DNA of 13,451 nucleotides from an uncultured Spirochaetales bacterium (GCA_934276485.1 CAKQTE010000046.1:1-13451), one strand, 5' to 3'. Shown: positions 5,769 through 13,298, counted from the stretch's first letter. Notes: a model not told the origin generated them from the sequence alone. Made by a program: numbers and translations.

Positions 5769-8700
5769 TCAACCGTAAGAGGAAGCGCAACACTTCAGGA
5801 TGCAGTAACACATGAGAACATCTCAATTCTTCTTAAGAACGAAATAAATCAGTACAACACAACAACAGACCAGAAAGGTATTTATATTATCAACAGGGTG
5901 ATTCCTGGGACATATACACTAATTGTGTCGAAGGATGGATTCGTTACATCCAAGTCTTCCGAGATAGTAATTGAACCAGCAAGCGAGAAATCACTTGATG
6001 CTGTTTCTCTTGATATTGCTATCAGGTCAGTCATTGGAAAGGTCAACCTTGAGCTTAAGGATGATTATTCCGGAGCATTGATTACTGCAACAAATCTTGC
6101 AGACAACACTCTTGTGTATTCCGCAATTTCAAATAGCAGTGGCGATTATACACTTGCTGGAATGAAGCCTGGTGAATACAGGGTAGTGATCTCTTATAAC
6201 GGATATAGAACAGAGACAATCTCTCCAACTGTCAATGTCGTATCTTCAACGGTAACCAGGATTCCTGATACAAGGCTTAATATCAACAGGGGAACTATCT
6301 CTGGAAGCGTAAGGCTTGAAGGCAGGAGCGACTGCAGCGGTATAAAGGTTGAGTTGATGAGAGGTTCTGAGGTCTGCGAGGTAACCACAACAGACAGGAC
6401 AGGAAGCTACTCTGTATATGTACCACAGGGCAACTATTCAGGAGTAAGGTATTCAAATGTTGATTTTTCTTCCGTGACTGTCTCAAGAAGCATTGCTCTC
6501 TTTGCTGACAACTACATAAGCATGGGGGATGAGGTTCTTGCTGCAACACACAATACCATAGTAGGAAAGGTAGATGTTCTTACTACAACAGATGAAAGCG
6601 CTGTGACGATAAGCTTTGATGGTGTTGATTCAATTTCTCCTTATGTAACAACAACTGATGGCTCTTTCAGGTTTGAGCATGTTCCAGTTGGACAGTATGT
6701 GATGAGATTCAGACGTACTGATTGCTCTGACATAACTGTCAATGTCGATGTGAAGGCTGCGGATATCATAGATCTCAAGACGATAACCGTTACACCAAAC
6801 ACCGCAACCATCAAGGGAGCGGTCATCCTTGACAAGGCACTTGATTCATATGGCGTAAAGGTTTCTGTTGATGTTGGAGGAAAGGTATTGGAAACAACAA
6901 CAGATACAAGCGGAAGATATGAGCTTGGAGGAGTATCTGTAGCTGATGAATACACTGTTACTTATTCAAAGACCGGATGGGACTCCAAGTCTCAGAGAAT
7001 ATCTCCTAAGCTCAATGTGCTTGAGGTTAGGGAACTTCCTTCCATCACGCTATATGACACAACAGCACCTGTGATCAAGTCTGTGACTATCAACAATGGA
7101 TCAAATACAACAGCAAATAGGGAGGTAACTCTCCATATTGATGCTGTAGATGATGGCAGTGGACTGAATACGATGCTTATTTTCGATAGTGTCAATCCTC
7201 AGAAGAACGAAACATATTCTTCATTGGCAAAATGGACATTCGAATCCCGTAATGGAGAGAAGACAGTATCCGTAAGGGTATTCGATAGGGCAGGAAATGA
7301 ATCCAATACAGTAACTGCTACTGTAAACCTGACAGACCAGAAGACTCAGGTCTCTGGTGTATTGAGTGATGCCGACCTTGTGTGGACAAAGAAAAACAGT
7401 CCTTATTATGTTGTTGAAAACATCATGGTTGAGGATGGAAAGACACTTAAAATTGAACCTGGTGTTGATGTTCAGTTCAGTGGCAATCACTATATCCATG
7501 TGAATGGCAAGCTCTCTGCGGTAGGAACAGAAAACGAGAGGATCAAGTTCTATGGTGTGGAATCAGGAACAAACAATTGGCAAGGAATGAAGTTTGGCAA
7601 TGATAGGGATAGCATCCTTTCCTATGTTGATATTGATGGTATCACAAATGGTATTAATGGCTATTGTGACATTGACCATGCAAATATTACAGCTAATGGT
7701 TGGGCAATTGGAAGTAAGACTTCTAATTCTTACACTGTAGAGAATAGTATGACTGGAAGTCTCTTAGACAGTACAGTTTCTGGAAATGTCGCAATACAGG
7801 ATGGCAAAGTTCTAAGGAGTGATATTTATGGCGATTCCATCTTTTTATATCAAGGATTTGTAATTGATAATACTATCAATGGAAATACTACAATAGAATC
7901 TTTAAATGTTGATGGAAATAAATTCATTGGAAATAAGCTTTCTACAAAGAATTCTTTTGTCTTTAACAATGAGGTATCAACAACTAGTGTTGAGTCAATT
8001 GGAGATATACAAATGTATGGGACATACACTGGTTGCAATATAGCAATTGGCAATCAATCGGATAATTTGATTTCAGTACTTTCAGAAATACAATTCAACA
8101 ACTGCACATTCTCTAGATTTATTTCATCAGTTAACAATTCCAACTTCATGAATTGTGGTGTAATTTCTGTGACCTCAAAGGCTGCTGAACGAAAAGAATT
8201 GGATGCGCAAGGAAACTATTGGGGAGATGTGAATACTGAAGAGTTGAAGAACAAAGAAATAACTGGTGACAAAAATGTTTCGTTCATCAACGATTATAAT
8301 GATGGTTATTTCGATTTGTCTAAGGTTGATTATAGCGATTATAAAGATATTCCTATTTATGATATTGGATATAAAGAAGGAAGAGAAAGAGAAGTGGTTT
8401 CTACTGTTATCTATAAGATAGGTGACACAGGTCCAGCTGGAGGCTTAGTTTTCTACGATAAGGGATTCTATTCAGATGGTTGGAGATATCTGGAAGCGGC
8501 ACCTTCTAATATTGGTAATTTGCGCTTTGGATATTATAGACCTGATGGAGAGCATAATAACGTTGTTGGAACAGCTTGTGCGATAGGAGCTGGTAAATAT
8601 AATACAGATAGACTTGTGAAGTTCATGAATCTTGCGGACAATAAAGCTTATTCAGAAAGAAGTGGAGAAGCTGTAGCAGAATATGCAGCAAGAAAATGCT

Positions 8701-8939
8701 TTGACTATAGCTATGGTGGCTGTGATGATTGGTTCTTGCCAAGTAGGGATGAGCTGGATTTGATGTGTTGGAATCTGTATATGAAAGGACTTGGTTCGTT
8801 TAACATTGTCTTTGACTATTGGTCATCGTCTGAGGACGATAGTGATGTCTCATGGAAGAAGAACTTCAGGTATGGCAACATCCAGCTTGGCAGCTATCGC
8901 AACTACGACTACTCTGTACGTGCAGTGAGGGCTTTCTAA
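5298..8939 (+). CDS. C-terminal remainder of the modular lipoprotein (downstream of the TAG)
   Basis: Open frame of 1,213 codons in register with the upstream fragment. It begins in the middle of a repeat (SISLVQGSSVIKTVV...) and has no signal peptide. The first possible in-frame initiation codons, for example TTG 5526, lie inside a repeat strand with no ribosome binding site, so I do not believe it is an independent gene. It carries the rest of repeat 8, repeats 9-14, the Ig-like domain (TTAPVIKSVTINNG; DRAGNESNT), the beta-helix (PYYVVENIMVEDGKTLKIEP type opening, NYWGD near the end) and the C-terminal DUF1566-like domain. Without readthrough it would not be made or exported. Confidence 0.7.
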   Translation, partial: SISLVQGSSVIKTVVSSDSKTYSFDKLEPGEYRVRFTKDGFSTYESDVISITAGSSFIINGGELISIYGSVSGFVFLEGSVDYSGVTITLTNSTILTHSITVSSASDGSFRFEKLEKPGRYLLTYSKDGYVINNSRSVEVAPGSTSYAEEVTLKSTTSTVRGSATLQDAVTHENISILLKNEINQYNTTTDQKGIYIINRVIPGTYTLIVSKDGFVTSKSSEIVIEPASEKSLDAVSLDIAIRSVIGKVNLELKDDYSGALITATNLADNTLVYSAISNSSGDYTLAGMKPGEYRVVISYNGYRTETISPTVNVVSSTVTRIPDTRLNINRGTISGSVRLEGRSDCSGIKVELMRGSEVCEVTTTDRTGSYSVYVPQGNYSGVRYSNVDFSSVTVSRSIALFADNYISMGDEVLAATHNTIVGKVDVLTTTDESAVTISFDGVDSISPYVTTTDGSFRFEHVPVGQYVMRFRRTDCSDITVNVDVKAADIIDLKTITVTPNTATIKGAVILDKALDSYGVKVSVDVGGKVLETTTDTSGRYELGGVSVADEYTVTYSKTGWDSKSQRISPKLNVLEVRELPSITLYDTTAPVIKSVTINNGSNTTANREVTLHIDAVDDGSGLNTMLIFDSVNPQKNETYSSLAKWTFESRNGEKTVSVRVFDRAGNESNTVTATVNLTDQKTQVSGVLSDADLVWTKKNSPYYVVENIMVEDGKTLKIEPGVDVQFSGNHYIHVNGKLSAVGTENERIKFYGVESGTNNWQGMKFGNDRDSILSYVDIDGITNGINGYCDIDHANITANGWAIGSKTSNSYTVENSMTGSLLDSTVSGNVAIQDGKVLRSDIYGDSIFLYQGFVIDNTINGNTTIESLNVDGNKFIGNKLSTKNSFVFNNEVSTTSVESIGDIQMYGTYTGCNIAIGNQSDNLISVLSEIQFNNCTFSRFISSVNNSNFMNCGVISVTSKAAERKELDAQGNYWGDVNTEELKNKEITGDKNVSFINDYNDGYFDLSKVDYSDYKDIPIYDIGYKEGREREVVSTVIYKIGDTGPAGGLVFYDKGFYSDGWRYLEAAPSNIGNLRFGYYRPDGEHNNVVGTACAIGAGKYNTDRLVKFMNLADNKAYSERSGEAVAEYAARKCFDYSYGGCDDWFLPSRDELDLMCWNLYMKGLGSFNIVFDYWSSSEDDSDVSWKKNFRYGNIQLGSYRNYDYSVRAVRAF
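8820..8936 (+). other. Candidate variable region (DGR-like) at the C-terminus of the modular lipoprotein
   Basis: The last 39 sense codons run from WSSSEDDSD through WKKNFRYGN and SYRNYDYS to VRAVRAF, the end of a DUF1566-like, probably C-type-lectin-fold domain. At surface-loop positions nearly every codon is NNY and reachable from AAC/AAT by changing only A: GAC GAT AGT GAT, AAC, TAT, AAC, ATC, AGC TAT CGC AAC TAC GAC TAC. From 8853 to the stop I count 42 G/C of 84 bases, visibly richer than the AT-rich codons just upstream. This is the pattern left by adenine-specific mutagenesis of diversity-generating retroelements. No template repeat or reverse transcriptase is present in the window, so this remains a hypothesis. 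Confidence 0.35.
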
Positions 8940-8975
8940 CAATTTAGCTATTTACTATCCCAGGGAGGATTTGAT

Positions 8976-9662
8976 ATGAAGAAAGTATTGATTGTGTTGT
9001 TGGCTTGTTTATTGCTTCTTGCATCTTGCAAAGATAAAGAACTTATTGAGAGAGTTGATAATCTATCGAAAAACGTAGAAGTTCTAACAGAAGAGAACAA
9101 GGCCCAGAAGGCATCTATTGCAAAGTTCGAGAGCGATATCGTATCTGTAAGAAAGGATATTGCCGAGATCTCTGATAGCCTTAAGTTCGATGTTCCTGAT
9201 TATCCAATTAGGTATGAACTTACTGATAAATCACTTGAGGATTTCAAAACAATGATGCTTGAGAGTGCAAAGCTCTTTGCTAACGAGCTAGGTGTTACAG
9301 AAGAAGAGCTTGCAGAAGGACTTGCTATTCTAGGTGCAATGGATACCAGAGACTTGCTGGAAAATTTGTTTGATGATTTTGAAGAAGGATCTATTGTTGT
9401 CCTGAATGAAAGTCAACTATATACTGATGGCTATACCGAGGACTATCGCGTAGACGAGAATGGAAAACTATACGTAGATGGATACCTATTTGGAACCATA
9501 GATGACGATGTTTTGACTTTCTCAATAGAGGAAGATGGAATAAACGTGTATATCAAATTCTATAGAACAACTCCTAAGAGTGATGAAAAGATGTCGCTAG
9601 CAGACAAGATAAAATCAATGGAAAAGAAGATAGACGAATCATATTCATACTTGTTCTATTGA
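8976..9662 (+). CDS. Coiled-coil lipoprotein of unknown function
   Basis: 228 residues. Signal peptide MKKVLIVLLA... ends in lipobox LLASC (Cys18). Residues about 21-70 form a likely coiled coil (heptad-like Leu/Val/Ile spacing in KELIERVDNLSKNVEVL and after), then a helical acidic segment (85-140), then a short beta-rich part (YTDGYTEDYRVDENGKLYVD to VYIKFYRTT) and a second charged helix at the C-terminus. GGGAGG (8963-8968) precedes the ATG by seven bases. It starts 36 bases after the stop of the giant lipoprotein with no terminator in between, so it probably shares that transcript, and is followed by a strong terminator. It may be a partner of the modular lipoprotein; that is only positional inference. 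No family recognised. Confidence 0.8.
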   Translation: MKKVLIVLLACLLLLASCKDKELIERVDNLSKNVEVLTEENKAQKASIAKFESDIVSVRKDIAEISDSLKFDVPDYPIRYELTDKSLEDFKTMMLESAKLFANELGVTEEELAEGLAILGAMDTRDLLENLFDDFEEGSIVVLNESQLYTDGYTEDYRVDENGKLYVDGYLFGTIDDDVLTFSIEEDGINVYIKFYRTTPKSDEKMSLADKIKSMEKKIDESYSYLFY

Positions 9663-9684
9663 TTTTTTCAAATTTAGATCTTTG

Positions 9685-9716
9685 GCACCTGCACTGTTTT
9701 GTGGGTGCTTTTTCTT
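9685..9716 (+). terminator. Rho-independent terminator after the coiled-coil lipoprotein gene
   Basis: GCACCTGCA (9685-9693) pairs with TGTGGGTGC (9700-9708) as nine base pairs including two G-U wobbles, six-base loop, followed by TTTTTCTT. It closes the transcription unit that begins at the 3205 promoter and insulates the lacI-type operon. Confidence 0.85.
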
Positions 9717-9730
9717 CCTCTAAATCGACA

Positions 9731-9746
9731 GGTTATGCGATTAACC
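9731..9746 (+). promoter_or_regulatory. Candidate LacI-type operator (auto-regulation)
   Basis: GGTTATGCGATTAACC is an imperfect 16-base dyad with GGTTA/TAACC arms and a central C-G step, the form typical of LacI-family operators. Six of eight half-site positions match. It abuts the -35 box (9748-9753), where a bound repressor would interfere with initiation. No second copy was found near araD. Confidence 0.4.
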
Positions 9747-9747
9747 T

Positions 9748-9776
9748 TTGACTGTATGAATGAGGGATTCTAGAAT
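9748..9776 (+). promoter_or_regulatory. Promoter of the lacI-type/MATE operon
   Basis: TTGACT (9748-9753), exactly 17 bases, TAGAAT (9771-9776): five of six matches in each box. Transcription should start near 9783, only a few bases before the AGGG ribosome binding site (9786-9789). This excludes the in-frame ATG at 9760 as the main start. Confidence 0.7.
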
Positions 9777-9795
9777 TATTGCTGTAGGGCACAAA

Positions 9796-10794
9796 ATGGA
9801 TAGAATAAGGATTTGTGATATAGCAGAGGAATTAGGAGTTAGTACCGCAACTGTTTCCAATGTTCTTCATGGAAAGAAAAGCAAAGCTTCAGATAAAACC
9901 ATAGAACGTGTGATGACGCTAATAGAAGAAAAGCAATATGTTCCTAGCATGGCAGCTATATTGTTGGCACAGAACACATCCCAGATTATCGGAGTGTTTG
10001 TAAACGATCATGATAAATACGAAGGTCATACTCTTGAAGATTTCTTTATCTCGTCATCGTTGAACTATCTATCGGAAGAGATAGAGGCAAGGAATCTCTT
10101 TATGATGGTAAAGAAAACAAAGACAGTTCAGGAGATACTACAGTTTGCATCCATGTGGAACATGGAAGGGATAGTCATAATTGGATTCTGTGAACAGGAC
10201 TATATGTATCTTAGAAATCATATGAGGATTCCATTTGTTGTTTACGATGGGTTTTGTGAGCATCCTGAGAGGTTTGTTAATATCACAATCGATAACTATG
10301 ATGGTGGATACCAAGTCGGTAAATACTTTAAAGATAATGGACACAAGAAGGTTCTTTGCATTGCAGATAATAACATATGCATGGACAGGGAAAGATACCA
10401 AGGGTTTTCTGATGGTTTTGACTCAGCTGATGTTCCATTCTTCTTGATCCCAATGCAAAAAGATGAGCGGTGGGAGTATTACAAGAAGAATTTATCAATG
10501 TTTAAAAACGTCAGTGGTGTATTTGCAGTATCGGACTACTATGCATGTGATTTGATATGTTTTCTGCATTCGAAGGGGTTTTCGATACCAAAGGATATCT
10601 CTGTTGTTGGCTTTGACGACACTCCTATGTGCAAAATGGTTTTGCCAACGCTAACAAGCGTAAGACAAGACAGCGCACTGCGAGCAAAGCTTGCATTGGA
10701 TAAACTTGCAGAACTGAAAGAAAATCCTAACGAAATAGGTGAGACAGAAATTGTACTTCCTGTTTCTTTGGTTGTTCGTGATAGCTCTATCTAG
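9796..10794 (+). CDS. LacI-family transcriptional regulator
   Basis: 332 residues from ATG 9796. The N-terminal helix-turn-helix RIRICDIAEELGVSTATVSN (residues 3-22) is a standard LacI DNA-reading motif; a hinge helix follows (about 50-60, SMAAILLAQNTSQIIG). The periplasmic-binding-protein-like effector core includes FVVYDGF, NITIDNYDGGYQVGKYF, VFAVSDYYACDLICFL, GFSIPKDISVVGFDDTPMC and TLTSVRQD, all family landmarks. It acts in the cytoplasm as a dimer on operator DNA, probably responding to a sugar or small metabolite that cannot be told from sequence. Start chosen because AGGG lies six bases upstream and the promoter's -10 box lies downstream of the alternative ATG at 9760. The MATE gene starts eight bases after its TAG stop, so it likely controls that gene and itself. 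Confidence 0.9.
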   Translation: MDRIRICDIAEELGVSTATVSNVLHGKKSKASDKTIERVMTLIEEKQYVPSMAAILLAQNTSQIIGVFVNDHDKYEGHTLEDFFISSSLNYLSEEIEARNLFMMVKKTKTVQEILQFASMWNMEGIVIIGFCEQDYMYLRNHMRIPFVVYDGFCEHPERFVNITIDNYDGGYQVGKYFKDNGHKKVLCIADNNICMDRERYQGFSDGFDSADVPFFLIPMQKDERWEYYKKNLSMFKNVSGVFAVSDYYACDLICFLHSKGFSIPKDISVVGFDDTPMCKMVLPTLTSVRQDSALRAKLALDKLAELKENPNEIGETEIVLPVSLVVRDSSI

Positions 10795-10802
10795 GGGGGA
10801 AT

Positions 10803-12155
10803 ATGAAACAGGAGAAAAGCTTTTTCAATAATATATGTAGCATTGCAATTCCAGTATCCTTGCAGTCGATGCTTCAGTCTTCATTCAGCATTGTAGACCA
10901 GATCATGATAGGACAATTAGGTAGTACAAGCGTTGCTAGTGTAGGCCTTGCTGGTAAGTTTACTGGTATCTACAATGTGCTTGTTGCGGCATTTGGTGCT
11001 GTTGCAGGCATTATGATAGCCCAATACCTAGGACAGAAGAACAATAGGGAAGTTAAGCGAAGCTACTACATGAATTTGATCTTCTCAATTGTGTTTGCTT
11101 CTATTTTCACTCTTTGTTGTCTCCTTGTGCCAAAGCAAATCATGAGACTCTATACATCTGATACAAGCACTATAGAGGTTGCTGCAAGCTATTTGGAGAT
11201 AGTTTCTGGAACATTCTTGCCAATGGCAGGTGCAACACTACTTGCAACTTTATTTCGATGTATGGAAAAAGCTAGCTATCCCTTGTATGCAAGCATAATT
11301 GCTGCTTCTGTAAATACCGTTTTGAACTACATATTGATCTTCGGAAAGCTAGGATTTAAGGCTATGGGAGTTGAGGGTGCTGCAATTGCTACATTGTTCT
11401 CTCAATGCATCAATTTCCTGATAATGCTGGTTATATATGAACACTTGAAAGATAGTTTTCCTCTTAAGAGTCGATGTGATGACGAAACAGCAAGTTTCAA
11501 TTGGCATCAGTATGGTGCGATACTTCTGCCAATGCTTGTATGTGAATTGTTCTGGAGCCTTGGCGAGAATGTATATGCATCTATCTATGGACACTTAGGA
11601 ACAGACTCGTGTGCTGCTATGACGCTTACTTATCCTGTACAGGGTCTTTTAATTGGTGCCCTCTGTGGTCTTGCTCAAGCGTCTTCAGTAATCATTGGAA
11701 AGCTGTTGGGAGAAAAGAAAGAAGAAGAGGCTTATGATGCATCAAAGAAAATAATGCTATATGCATTGATCGGCTCTGCAATGCTTTCTTTGGTGATCAT
11801 ATTAACACGGGGCTTATATGTGAAAATCTATCATATTGCACCGGATGTGAAAGCTATTACACAAAAGATATTGTTTGCATATGCGCTCGTTGCTCCTTTC
11901 AAGGTTTTGAATATGACACTTGGTGGTGGAATTCTTCGTAGTGGTGGAAAGACTAAGTACCTTATGTATATAGACATCATTGGAACCTGGATTTTTGGCG
12001 TTCCATTAGGCTTACTCTCAGCATTTATTTGGCACTTATCGATTCCTTATGTTTATTTCATCCTTTCATTGGAGGAATGTGTGCGATTTATAATCACAAT
12101 CTTCTTATTCAGAAGCAGGAAGTGGATGAATATTCTGGATGCAAAGAAGGTGTGA
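10803..12155 (+). CDS. MATE-family multidrug/metabolite efflux transporter
   Basis: 450 residues with about twelve hydrophobic segments arranged as two halves. Family landmarks: IPVSLQSMLQSSFSIVDQIM (TM1), QLGSTSVASVGLAGKF, AQYLGQKN at the end of the second segment, the GVEGAAIATLFSQ stretch (about residue 190) preceding a hydrophobic helix, and the second-half start YGAILLPMLVCELFWSLGEN followed by ASSVIIGKLLGEKKEEEA. MATE proteins export cationic drugs or metabolites in exchange for Na+ or H+ across the inner membrane; the substrate here is not predictable. Length is normal. AGGGGGGA overlaps the preceding stop and lies just before the ATG at 10803, so translation is tightly coupled to the regulator. 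It is probably regulated by that LacI-type protein. Confidence 0.9.
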   Translation: MKQEKSFFNNICSIAIPVSLQSMLQSSFSIVDQIMIGQLGSTSVASVGLAGKFTGIYNVLVAAFGAVAGIMIAQYLGQKNNREVKRSYYMNLIFSIVFASIFTLCCLLVPKQIMRLYTSDTSTIEVAASYLEIVSGTFLPMAGATLLATLFRCMEKASYPLYASIIAASVNTVLNYILIFGKLGFKAMGVEGAAIATLFSQCINFLIMLVIYEHLKDSFPLKSRCDDETASFNWHQYGAILLPMLVCELFWSLGENVYASIYGHLGTDSCAAMTLTYPVQGLLIGALCGLAQASSVIIGKLLGEKKEEEAYDASKKIMLYALIGSAMLSLVIILTRGLYVKIYHIAPDVKAITQKILFAYALVAPFKVLNMTLGGGILRSGGKTKYLMYIDIIGTWIFGVPLGLLSAFIWHLSIPYVYFILSLEECVRFIITIFLFRSRKWMNILDAKKV

Positions 12156-12160
12156 TTGAA

Positions 12161-12191
12161 AAGAAAAAGCTGTTGCTCAACACAACAGCTT
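12161..12191 (-). terminator. Terminator facing the araD transcript
   Basis: AAGCTGTTG (12167-12175) and CAACAGCTT (12183-12191) form a perfect nine-pair stem with a seven-base loop. On the reverse strand it is followed by TTTTCTTTTC, so it should stop transcription arriving from araD. On the plus strand, six bases after the MATE stop, it lacks a U-tract and would terminate poorly. The 12192-12340 stretch between it and araD holds no gene; a minor hairpin CTTTGA/TCAAAG (12238-12262) is present. Confidence 0.7.
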
Positions 12192-12340
12192 CTGAGCTAT
12201 ATAGTCAGACTATTTGAACTTCTAAATGACATCATTGCTTTGAGTTGTTTTATAAGTCAAAGGCTAGGGTAGCTTTTCAGATATCTCCATTGTCAACAGT
12301 TCTAAATAGCTCGTCTTAGATCCTGCACTAAATCAAACTC

Positions 12341-13036
12341 TTATCTCTTCTCCTGCCCATAATAGGCGTCTTTTCCATGTTTTCTATAGTAGTGTTTGTC
12401 CAATAGGTAGCTATCAACTCGTTTTACATCCTTCGATATTTCAAGAGAGTAAAAAGCCATGTTTGCAACCTCTTCTAGCACTGCTGCATTGTGTACAGCG
12501 TCTTTTGCATCTTTTCCCCAAGTAAAAGGCCCATGATTTCTAACAAGTACTCCAGGCATTGCAACTGGATCCATGCTCTCAAATGTTTCACTGATCACAA
12601 GACCTGTATTCTTTTCATAATCTGTTTCTATTTCTTCTTTTCCAAGACTTCTTGTGCAAGGAATGTCACCATAGAAATAATCAGCATGTGTTGTTCCAAA
12701 AGCTGGAATAGATCTACCCGCTTGGGCAAAAGCGACAGCCATTCTGGAGTGTGTATGAACGACGCCTCCTATTTCTGGAAATGCTTTATATAGTTCGATA
12801 TGAGTAGGTGTGTCAGAAGATGGTCTTAGCTCTCCTTCTATAACATTCCCCTCTAAATCTACAACTACCATATCCTCAATCTTCAACTTGTCGTATTCAA
12901 CTCCCGATGGTTTTATTACGATCAATGAGGACTTTCTGTCGATTCCTGAAACATTTCCCCATGTGAAAGTCACAAGATTGTATTTAGGTAAGAGAAGGTT
13001 TGCTTCCAATACTTCTTTCTTTAATTCTTCAAGCAT
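12341..13036 (-). CDS. araD: L-ribulose-5-phosphate 4-epimerase
   Basis: 231 residues, the same length as the E. coli enzyme. It converts L-ribulose 5-phosphate to D-xylulose 5-phosphate in the cytoplasm, feeding arabinose (or ascorbate/L-xylulose in the UlaF and SgbE relatives) into the pentose phosphate pathway. Landmarks: LVTFTWGNVSGIDR, IKPSGVEYD (phosphate binding), PSSDTPTH, metal ligands in VVHTHS (His94, His96) and RNHGPF (His168), THADYF with catalytic-type Asp119, and the C-terminal LLDKHYYRKHGKDAYYGQ. ATG at 13036 has GGAGG seven bases upstream and matches the family N-terminus MLEELKKEVLEANLLLPK; the upstream in-frame ATG at 13087 would add 17 unrelated residues. araD is chosen as the most likely symbol, but ulaF or sgbE cannot be excluded because no araA, araB or ula gene lies beside it. 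Confidence 0.9.
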   Translation of the reverse strand: MLEELKKEVLEANLLLPKYNLVTFTWGNVSGIDRKSSLIVIKPSGVEYDKLKIEDMVVVDLEGNVIEGELRPSSDTPTHIELYKAFPEIGGVVHTHSRMAVAFAQAGRSIPAFGTTHADYFYGDIPCTRSLGKEEIETDYEKNTGLVISETFESMDPVAMPGVLVRNHGPFTWGKDAKDAVHNAAVLEEVANMAFYSLEISKDVKRVDSYLLDKHYYRKHGKDAYYGQEKR

Positions 13037-13064
13037 CAAAACACCTCCAAAGCTTTTCTTTCCA

Positions 13065-13094
13065 ATACTAAAAGAGACGAAAAACAAGAATCAA
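13065..13094 (-). promoter_or_regulatory. Candidate araD promoter
   Basis: Reverse strand: TTGATT (13094-13089), 18-base spacer, TAGTAT (13070-13065), about 29 bases before the ATG. Moderate matches only (four of six in the -10). Confidence 0.35.
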
Positions 13095-13127
13095 GAGAAT
13101 ACAACAGCAAATTGATAATGCTTTCAT

Positions 13128-13298
13128 TTATAGATCCAATGCCATATAGATAATCTCTTGGTATCCAGAATAACGAGAGCATAAGCCTCTTGGGTTTCTT
13201 CCTAATTCTACAAAGCCATGTTTTTTATAGAGATTGAACGCTCGTGTGTTGTCACTAACAACATCAAGAGTGAAGCCTCTCCATCTAAGAAGAATCTT
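13128..13298 (-). pseudogene. GNAT acetyltransferase, C-terminal remnant
   Basis: Reading the reverse strand from 13298 to the TAA at 13128 gives 56 codons with TLDVVSDNTRAFNLYKKHGF then VELGRNPRGLCSRYSGYQE and IIYMALDL. The pattern L-x-V-x-x-x-N-x-x-A-x-x-L-Y-x-K-x-G-F is the end of the acetyl-CoA-binding fold (motif B) of GNAT acetyltransferases, and the sequence then ends normally. The same frame is closed immediately upstream by a TAG (13301-13299), and no acetyl-CoA-binding Q/R-x-x-G-x-G/A motif is seen in any frame nearby. The upstream break coincides with an imperfect palindrome (13272-13314). A fragment of about one third of a normal GNAT remains. Its substrate is unknown. Confidence 0.65.

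Larger units (their letters stand above)
3415..7059 (+). repeat. Array of ~14 carboxypeptidase-regulatory-like repeats
   Basis: Protein-level tandem repeats, each opening G-(T/S)-(I/V)-x-G and containing DGSF/YxF...(V/P)xGxYxVxFSKxGY, a pattern of the carboxypeptidase-regulatory/CNA-B-like beta-sandwich class. I count about 14 units; unit starts visible include 3732, 4758, 4998, 5262 and 5502. Units diverge mostly by substitution, while units 6-7 and 8-9 are closely related pairs. They most likely form an extended extracellular stalk. Confidence 0.75.
3309..8939 (+). pseudogene. Giant modular surface lipoprotein, interrupted by an in-frame TAG
   Basis: One frame runs from ATG 3309 to TAA 8939 and would encode about 1,876 residues, but TAG at 5295-5297 (codon 663) stops it. 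Order of modules: signal peptide with lipobox LIVAC (Cys23); about 14 carboxypeptidase-regulatory-like beta-sandwich repeats of 78-90 residues; a bacterial Ig-like domain (codons about 1251-1343); a right-handed beta-helix (about 1344-1690); a C-terminal DUF1566/'major paralogous'-type domain (about 1701-1876). Such stalk-plus-head architecture suits a surface adhesin or binding protein; this is inference. The frame downstream of the TAG stays open and in register for 1,213 codons, so decay is very recent, or the stop is a sequencing error or is suppressed. TAG is a genuine stop elsewhere here (end of the lacI-type gene), arguing against a reassigned code. Confidence 0.8.

Noticed and set aside
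3415..7059. CRISPR or short nucleotide repeat array
   Set aside because: Repeats are protein-level, 78-90 residues, in frame and diverged; no short identical repeats with spacers.
5526..8939. Independent gene starting at TTG 5526
   Set aside because: The frame is open back to 5298 and is in register with the upstream lipoprotein. The TTG lies inside a repeat strand, without a ribosome binding site or signal peptide.
9760..9795. Upstream ATG at 9760 as start of the LacI-type regulator
   Set aside because: No ribosome binding site, and it lies between the -35 and -10 boxes of the best promoter.
12029..12217. 62-codon plus-strand ORF overlapping the MATE gene end
   Set aside because: Overlaps the last transmembrane segments in another frame and reads through the terminator hairpin.
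13037..13087. N-terminal extension of AraD to the ATG at 13087
   Set aside because: The extra 17 residues are not part of the family; GGAGG precedes the ATG at 13036 and the -10 box lies within the would-be extension.
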